From: Chrysophaeum taylorii
Taxonomy: Eukaryota > Sar > Pelagophyceae > Pelagomonadales > Pelagomonadaceae
NCBI GenBank assembly: GCA_029834535.1
Contig: JAQMWT010000513.1
Coordinates: 1-24,730, forward strand
Length of the DNA stretch: 24,730 nucleotides
Reading direction: 5' to 3'
Of the stretch, positions 18,466 through 24,730 are shown piece after piece. The first letter of the stretch is position 1; each line of letters starts with the position of its first letter. The position numbers and the translations under genes are program-made. The notes under the pieces were generated by a model, which saw nothing but the letters and a program-made list of their open reading frames with translations, had not been told where the DNA came from and ran no database searches.

Positions 18466-20888
18466 TCCACAATAATTAATTGGGAAATGTCAGTCAGTCC
18501 GTGACAACAGATGAACGGAACTCTACTTTCTGTTCAAACGAGCATGTATGCTCGAAACGGGCCGACAAAATCTGCGTTTTGTAAAGCCGATTCATTTCAA
18601 AACGCTTCACTCGAGGCCTACTTTCTGTTCTTTGCTAAATGTATGAGCCAAAAGCATTAATGTTTATAAAATGTTTTCTACTTGCCATCTGCGGCGACCC
18701 TTGGAGTATCGAAGAGACCGTAGAAGTTTGAGCGAGAATCTGGGTGATTGCTGTACGTACGTCTCGAGTTCGGATCCTGGTAGTATTTCGAAGGAGAGAG
18801 AAAACCCTTAGGCGAGAGTATTTCGAAGAAGAAAACCCGTAGTATTCGTTGAAAAGAAAACCCTGTCGGATGGTTGATTTCTATGCTGGCTGTATGCTGG
18901 CGTAGTCGTAGATCGCGAGTATTTCGAGGAAGAAAACCCTAACCTTCCGTCTACGCCCCCCGGCCATGCACCGTCCCACAGCGAACGTTCCGGCTGCCAA
19001 CCGGCTGGCCCGGGAGGCGAATAGGTGCCAACCTACGCCGGGAGGGCGGATGGCCCTCGCAAGGCTCAGGATTCGTGAGGCACCGTCCTCCATCGCCCGC
19101 AGTCAGCGATCAGGGTAAGGTTGTAGTCGTAAAAAAATTTTTTTGAAGTAAGGTTGTCGCGTGCGACGGCGATGGAGCCTTCGCCCGGCAAACGGGACGA
19201 CGCGCTCGAGCCAGGGACGCTACGCGAGCCTCGACGCCGGCATCGCATGCCGGCGTTTTACGTCGGGGTTCTTTCGGTTCTGGCGCGCGCCGCGACGCGA
19301 TTTCGCCTTCCCGCGCCTTCGGCGCGCGCGATGCTGCCCGGCGTCTTCGTCGCCGCTGCGACCGGCCACCGAAATCGACAACGGCTTGCCGCGCTCGCGT
19401 CTGCGGTCAAAGCCCGCTTCACGGCTACGACTCGATCTTCCGACGGGCCGTCCTCGAGAACGCGCGACCGAACGAGACTCGACCGTCGACTCGGTGGATC
19501 GAACACCGCCGGGCCCGGCGCTTCGATACGATGCGCCGGCGTCTTCGTCGCCGCTGCCAGCGGCCACCGCCGTCGCGACCGCGGCCTCGGACTCTCCGCT
19601 ACGGATCGAAGACCACGAAAAACGCGGCGACGACCGCGACGAGCGTGCCGCGCGCGCGCGCGCCGACGACCCGGCCGCGCGCCCGCGCGCGCCCACGACG
19701 ACCGCCCGTGGCCGCGCTCTGACCATCGCCGACGGAGAAAAAGAAGACGAAGACCGCCTCGACGCCGGCATGGCATGCCGGAATTTTTCGTTCGATGTTC
19801 TTTGCGGTCAAAGCCTGCTTCCACGGCTACGACTCGCTCTTCCGACGGGCCGTCCTCGAGAACGCGCGCGACCGAACGAGACTCGACACGAGACTCGACC
19901 GTCGACTCGGTGGATCGACCACCGTTTAACCTCCGTTACGATGCGTGCCGGCGGCTTCGTCGCCGCGAGCGGCCACCGCCGTCGCGACCGCGGACTCGGA
20001 CTCGCCCGCGGGTTGACGTCCAGTCGACCAACCCGAAAATAAACTCCGCGGCTCGCTCGGGCGCCCGCGCCGCCGGGCAGCGCTTCGATACGATGCGTCG
20101 GTCTTCGTCGCCGCCGTCGCGACCGCGGGTTGACGTCCAGTCGACCAACCCGAAATAAAACCGACGGCGCGTCGAGGTCGACGCGTCCGCCGCGCTGATA
20201 CGATGCGTGCGCGGCGTCTCGTCGCCGCTGCGAGCGGCCACCGCCGTCGCGGACTTGACCGGACTCGCCCGCGGATCTGACTCGCCCGCGGACTCGGACT
20301 CGCCCGCGGTGTCCAGTCGACCAAGCCAAATAAAAAGTCCGCGGCGCGGCGCGCCGGCGCTCGACGCGTCTGCCAGCGCTTCGATACGATGCGTGCCGGC
20401 GTTCGTCGCCGTTTCGATACGATGCGTGCCGGCGTCTTCACGCCGCTGCGAGCGGCCACCGCCTTCGCGACCGCGGCTGGACTCTACGAGCGCGCCGCGC
20501 GCCCGCGCGCCCACGACCGTCTATGGATTATGCGCGACGCCCTTCACTACGCCCGCCGCCACCCCGGCGCCTATTGTCTATAATGAAATACCCATAAACA
20601 AAGCGGCCATCCGCCATCTCATAGTCCATCTCATAGTCCATCCGCAAAACGCAAAGCCGAAATAAACAGGCATAGCTAACTCAGACTAACCCAAGAACGG
20701 AAAAATGCGCAGAAATCTCAAGAACCGAAAAGACAGAATTTCCACGGCGTCGCGACTTCGTTTTTCGTCGGCCGAGACGCGGCGGCGTCGAGGCGGTGGG
20801 TCGGGGTGTCCCCCGGGGGCTTTGGGGGTGAGCCCCCCATTCTGGTTGGGCTTGCCCGGGAAAGCCAAAACCGACTTGGCCTTACTAG
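18466..20888 (+). mobile_element. Repeat unit 4 (2423 bp)
   Basis: The start is TCCACAATAATTAATT and the end CTTACTAG. It shares with unit 1 the 5' third, the 150-bp segment (about 18975-19120) and the CG-rich block, with scattered indels. The 3' hairpin is degraded (about 20845-20858). Confidence 0.6.
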
Positions 20889-22509
20889 TCCACAATAATT
20901 AATTAAATGTCAGTCAGAACTCCACTGGACCTCACTGTTCGAAGTTCATGTATGCTGAAACGGCCACACAAATCACGCGTTTTGTAAGTTTATCGCGAAT
21001 CCTTTAACGCGCCGATGCTGCCCAGCGCTTCGTCGCCGCTAGACCGGCCACCGAATCGACAACGGCTTGCCGCGCTCGCGTCTGCGGTCGAAGCCCGCTT
21101 CCACGCTAGACTCGCTCTTCTTCCGACGGGACGTCTCGAGAACGCGCGAGAGCGAACGAGACCGACCGTCGACTCGGTGGATCGAACATCGTTTCACCTT
21201 CGATACTGATGCCGCCGGCTTCGTCGCCGCTGCGAGGGGCCATTGACGTCGCGACCGCGGTATCGGACGCCCGCGGGTTGACGTCCGGTCGACAAACCCG
21301 AAAAACCCGGCGGCTCGCTCGACGGGCGGCGCTCCGCGCCGCGGCCCGCGCTGATACGATGCGTGCCGGCGTCGCCGCGCGCCACCGCTGTCATGCGACC
21401 GCGCCTCGGACTTTCCCGCTACGGATCGGGCAAAGACCGCGAAAACGCGGCGACGACCGCGAGCAAAAGCGCGCGCGACGACGGCCGCGCGCCTGCACCC
21501 CGGTGCGCCGCCGGGCAGCGCACCGATACGATGCAAACGGCCTTCGTCGCCGCCGTCGCGACCGCGGGTTTACGTCCAGTCGACCAACCGGGAAAAAAAA
21601 CCCTGACGGCGTCGAGCCGACGCAACCGCCAGCGCTTCGATACGTGCCGGCGTTCGTCGCCGCTGCGAGCGGCCACGGCCGTCGCGACCGGACTCGGCCT
21701 GCGGACTCGGACTCGCCCGCGGACTCGGACGCGCCCGCGGTGTCCAGTCGACCAGCCAGCAACTCCCGGCGTCGCGTTCAGCTTTCGATACGATGCGTGC
21801 CGGCGTCGTCGCCGCTTCGATACGATGCGCCGGCGCTCTCGCCGCTGCGAGGGCTAATGCCTTCGCGACCGCGGCCTCTACGAGCCGCGCGCCCGCGCCG
21901 ACGACCGGCTCGCGCCCGCGCGTCCACCACGACCGCCCGTGCCATCGGCATTATCGCCTGCACGAGACGAAATCCGCCTGCGTCTACGGGCCCGCTTCCG
22001 CGCCGTCGCTCTCCTCGTCTTCCCTGCTGTGCCGTCCTCGCCATGAGAACCCTGGATTCGTCGACCGCGACGGCGCAACTATCTATGGATTATGCGCGAC
22101 GCCTTCTCACTACGCCCGCCACCACCCCGGCTGCCTATTGTCTATATGAAATACTCCATTAATTAAAGCACATCCGCCATCTCATAGTCCATCTCATAGT
22201 CCATCCGCAAAACGCAAAGCCGAATATCAGGCATAACGCTAACCCCAGAACGGTTCGCGCAACGGAAAGGAAGGAAAAGTACCGCACCTCAACCTGAAGA
22301 AAATGCGGAAATCTTCGAACCGAAAAGACAGAATTTCCATACGGTGTCGCGACTTCGTTTTTCGTTTATCTTATACGCGGCGGGCGCTTTCCAGAGAAGT
22401 GGGGTCTGGGAAACCCCGGGGGGTTAGCAGAGCCCCCCAATTCCCGGGGGGTTCGGGGGGCTTGCCCCCCGAGAAAAAGGCCGAAAAAAACCCGACTTGG
22501 CCTTACTAG
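20889..22509 (+). mobile_element. Repeat unit 5 (1621 bp), degraded 5' part
   Basis: It begins TCCACAATAATTAATT and ends CTTACTAG with an intact hairpin at 22453-22472. The promoter-like 5' region is largely lost, and the CG-rich block has many deletions relative to units 1 and 4, so this looks like the oldest copy. Confidence 0.55.
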
Positions 22510-24447
22510 TCCACAATAATTAATTGGGAAACGTGTGTCTGTGTGTCAGAGCACTCTACCGGAACTCTACTTTCTGTTCGAAGCCCTATGTATGCTCGAA
22601 ACGGGCCGACGAAATCTGCGTTTTGTGAAGCCGATTTATTTCAAAACGCTTCACCCGCGACCTACTTTCTGTTCTTTTGGTAATGTATGCGCCAAAAGCA
22701 AAGCTCTTTATAAAATGTTTTCTTCTTGGAGTGCAGTAGAGTGTTGTGTGTTCCGGGAGAGACCGACGAACTTTGAGCGAGAATCTGGGGAGGGTGCGCT
22801 ACGTACGTCTCGAGTTCGGATCCTGTTGGTCGTAAAAAATCGAAAGTAATTCGAAGAAAAAAACCCTATACCCTTTTTCCTTTTTTTTGGCTATTTGCTA
22901 CACAAACCCTCGGCCGATCTTTTTTGAAGTAAGGTTGACGCGTGCGACGGCGATGGAGCCTTCGCCCGGCAAACGGGACGACGCGCTCGAGCCAGGGACG
23001 CGAGCCTCGACGCCGGCATGGCATGCCGGGGGGCTCCATCTTTTCTTTCGGGGCTTCTGGCGCGCGCAAAATGCGACGTTTTTGCGCGCGAACTCGCGCG
23101 CGCGATGCGTGCCGGCGTCTTCGTCGCCGCGGAGACCGGCCACCGAAATCGAGAACGGCTTGCCGCTCGCGTCTGCGGTCAAAGCCCGCTTCCACGGCTA
23201 CGACTCGCTTCCGACGGGCCGTCCCGAGAACGCGCGCGACCGAACACGCGACCGTCGACTCGGTGGATCGACCACCGTTTAACCGTTGCGTGCCGGCGGC
23301 TCGTCGCCGCGAGCGGCCACCGCCGTCGCGACCGCGGACTCGACTCGCCCGCGGGTTGACGTCCAGTCGACCAACCCGGAAGCCTGGCGGCGCGTTTCGA
23401 GCGGACGCGTCCGCCAGCGCTTCGATACGATGCGTGCCGGCGTCTTCGTCGCCGCTGCGAGCGGCCACCGCCGTCGCGGACCGCGGCCTGACTCTCCCCT
23501 CGCGGCGCAACGCTCGCCGTAAAGTCGCGGCCGGCGTCGACGAAGGCCGCGACGACGTCGCCGGCGCGACGAGTCTTCGAGCTCGACGCGTCTGCTACCG
23601 CGATTTCGGCTTGGTCGACGGTGGTCGCGCGACGTCCGGACCTCGCCGCCCGCGCGCTCACCGTCGCCGCGACCGGTGCGCCTACGCGCCGACTGCCCGC
23701 GCCTCCACGACGACCGCCCGTGGCCGCGGTCTGGCCATCGCCGAGGGAACGGAGCCCGCATCCACCGCCACGCCTCGCTCTTCGCGCGGGTCGTCCTCGA
23801 CCCGAACCCCGCTCGACCGTCGACCGCGACGGGACGTCCGCTATCTACGTCTAGACCATCGGCCACCGTCGGCCACACGGATAAATCTCCGTCGTGCTCC
23901 TTCGAAACCCACGCCCTGTCAACTCCAACGGTGCGCGCTCCATTCTCCACCGCCTCATCCCTGTCTACCTCCTCCAACTCGCACCATGGATATTAATAAA
24001 AGGCTACTACATCTTTATTCCCAAGGCCTAAAACTCCCCAATGGGGAGTCCGCCTCCTCCACCCCGAGCCTGTTGTCTCCTCCCACAGGATCCCACGGCA
24101 AAGAAAGAGAATAAAACGGGCGTGTGGTCGGCGGCCACGTCCACCGCGTCGCGGCACGAAAAGCCGAAAATAACACACGCATAAGCCTTACCGCAGAAGC
24201 CACACGCTCTCTACCATAAACCCTCATAACGGATCTCAACATGTTCAAGAACCGAAAATGACGAAACCGTTGCCACGGCGTGCGACGGCGTTTTTGTCGG
24301 CACCCGCGTCCGTGCGCGCCAGCAGAGGCCCGGGGGCCTTGGGGCCGGGGTCTGGGGGTCCCCGGCGGGGGTTTGGGGCAGAGCCCCCACTGGGGGTTCG
24401 GGGGCTTGCCCCCGAGAAAGGCCGAAAACCCGACTTGCCCTTACTAG
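22510..24447 (+). mobile_element. Repeat unit 6 (1938 bp), mosaic of two unit types
   Basis: The 5' half follows units 1 and 4, with the CG-rich block at about 22910-23850. After GTCTAGACCATCGGCC it switches to the module otherwise seen only in unit 3. It ends TTACTAG. Near the end several homopolymers are one to three bases shorter than in the sister units. Confidence 0.6.
23986..24114 (+). CDS. Short open frame (42 codons) in the unit 3/6 module
   Basis: ATG follows TCGCACC and is read MDINKRLLHLYSQG up to a stop at 24112-24114. The sequence is mildly natural, with a Ser/Pro-rich second half and a basic end. The copy in unit 3 (ATG 17988) is about 95 percent identical in DNA but has one extra base near codon 9-10, which changes its frame, so selection on the peptide is unproven. 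It could be a captured first exon: a polypyrimidine-like CCTCCCACAG lies within it. Function unknown. Confidence 0.25.
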   Translation: MDINKRLLHLYSQGLKLPNGESASSTPSLLSPPTGSHGKERE

Positions 24448-24730
24448 TCCACAATAATTAATTGGGAAACGTGTCTGTGTGTGACAGCACTTAACGGAAC
24501 TCTACTTTCTGTTCGAAGCCTATGTATGCTCGAAACGGTAAGTCAAAATCTGCGTTTTGTAAAGTCAAATTAAAGTCAAAACTTCAACCCGCGGCCTACT
24601 TTCTGTTCTTTGCTAAATGTATGAGCCGAAAGCCTTAATGTTTATAAAATGTTTTCTTCTTGCCATCTGCGGCGAGAGCCTTGTAGCGTGTAGTATCGGA
24701 GAAAGCGAAGAAGTTTGAGCGAGAACCTGG
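24448..24730 (+). mobile_element. Repeat unit 7, cut by the window end
   Basis: It starts TCCACAATAATTAATT directly after CTAG and holds the usual 5' segments, including the TATA-like box near 24641 and the AAGTTTGAGCGAGAA motif at the edge. The array therefore continues to the right. Confidence 0.65.

Noticed and set aside
22942..24114. 390-codon open frame in repeat unit 6
   Set aside because: Same Arg-rich composition. It only happens to run into the short frame starting at 23986 and is not conserved in units 1 or 4.
14682..24730. Telomeric or rDNA repeat array
   Set aside because: No telomere-type short repeats and no rRNA-like sequence were seen. Units vary from 0.4 to 2.6 kb with shared ends, which fits mobile elements better. 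A subtelomeric location cannot be excluded.

Overview
The window looks like nuclear DNA of a single-celled eukaryote, most likely a GC-rich alga or other protist. The main evidence is a set of very short spliceosomal introns (37 to 51 nt) that rejoin reading frames in phase in four separate genes, the absence of operon-like organisation, and a dense load of eukaryotic-type mobile DNA. A pelagophyte-like stramenopile is a guess from intron style and TE content; nothing in the window fixes the taxon. No rRNA, tRNA or CRISPR array was seen.

Layout. (1) 1-1745: a decayed tyrosine-recombinase gene (356-1686, +) with a clean 51-nt intron, and a partial inverted copy of its 3' end at the left edge (5-247). 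(2) 2283-8155 (+): a host gene of unknown function interrupted in codon 26 by a 4.7-kb DNA transposon (2359-7034). The transposon has 15-bp terminal inverted repeats, a 5-bp target duplication (CGAAG) and a multi-exon DDE-type transposase on the minus strand. It begins with GT and its right-hand target duplication ends with AG, so exact splicing of 2359-7039 would restore the host frame. This makes it a full-length introner-like candidate. The rest of the host gene has a GC-AG intron and a GT-AG intron. (3) 8476-10783 (-): a DNA methyltransferase whose motifs run VI, VIII, IX/X, I, IV, the permuted order of the plant DRM family. (4) 11110-11975 (+): a fragmentary SET-like gene, divergent from the methyltransferase. 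(5) 12416-14686 (-): a multi-exon gene of unknown function whose 5' end abuts the repeat array. (6) 14682-24730: a head-to-tail array of at least seven units. Six start TCCACAATAATTAATT (the first has one substitution), and every complete unit ends CTAG. Most have a GC-rich hairpin about 35 bp before that end, and no unit has terminal inverted repeats. This resembles a tandem array of non-autonomous Helitron-like elements with shared ends and mosaic interiors.

The methyltransferase and the SET-like gene suggest a chromatin theme, but I see no proof that these genes act together. Many frames are broken by single-base indels, often next to homopolymers. Some may be real decay and some may be long-read assembly error; the sequence alone cannot separate the two.
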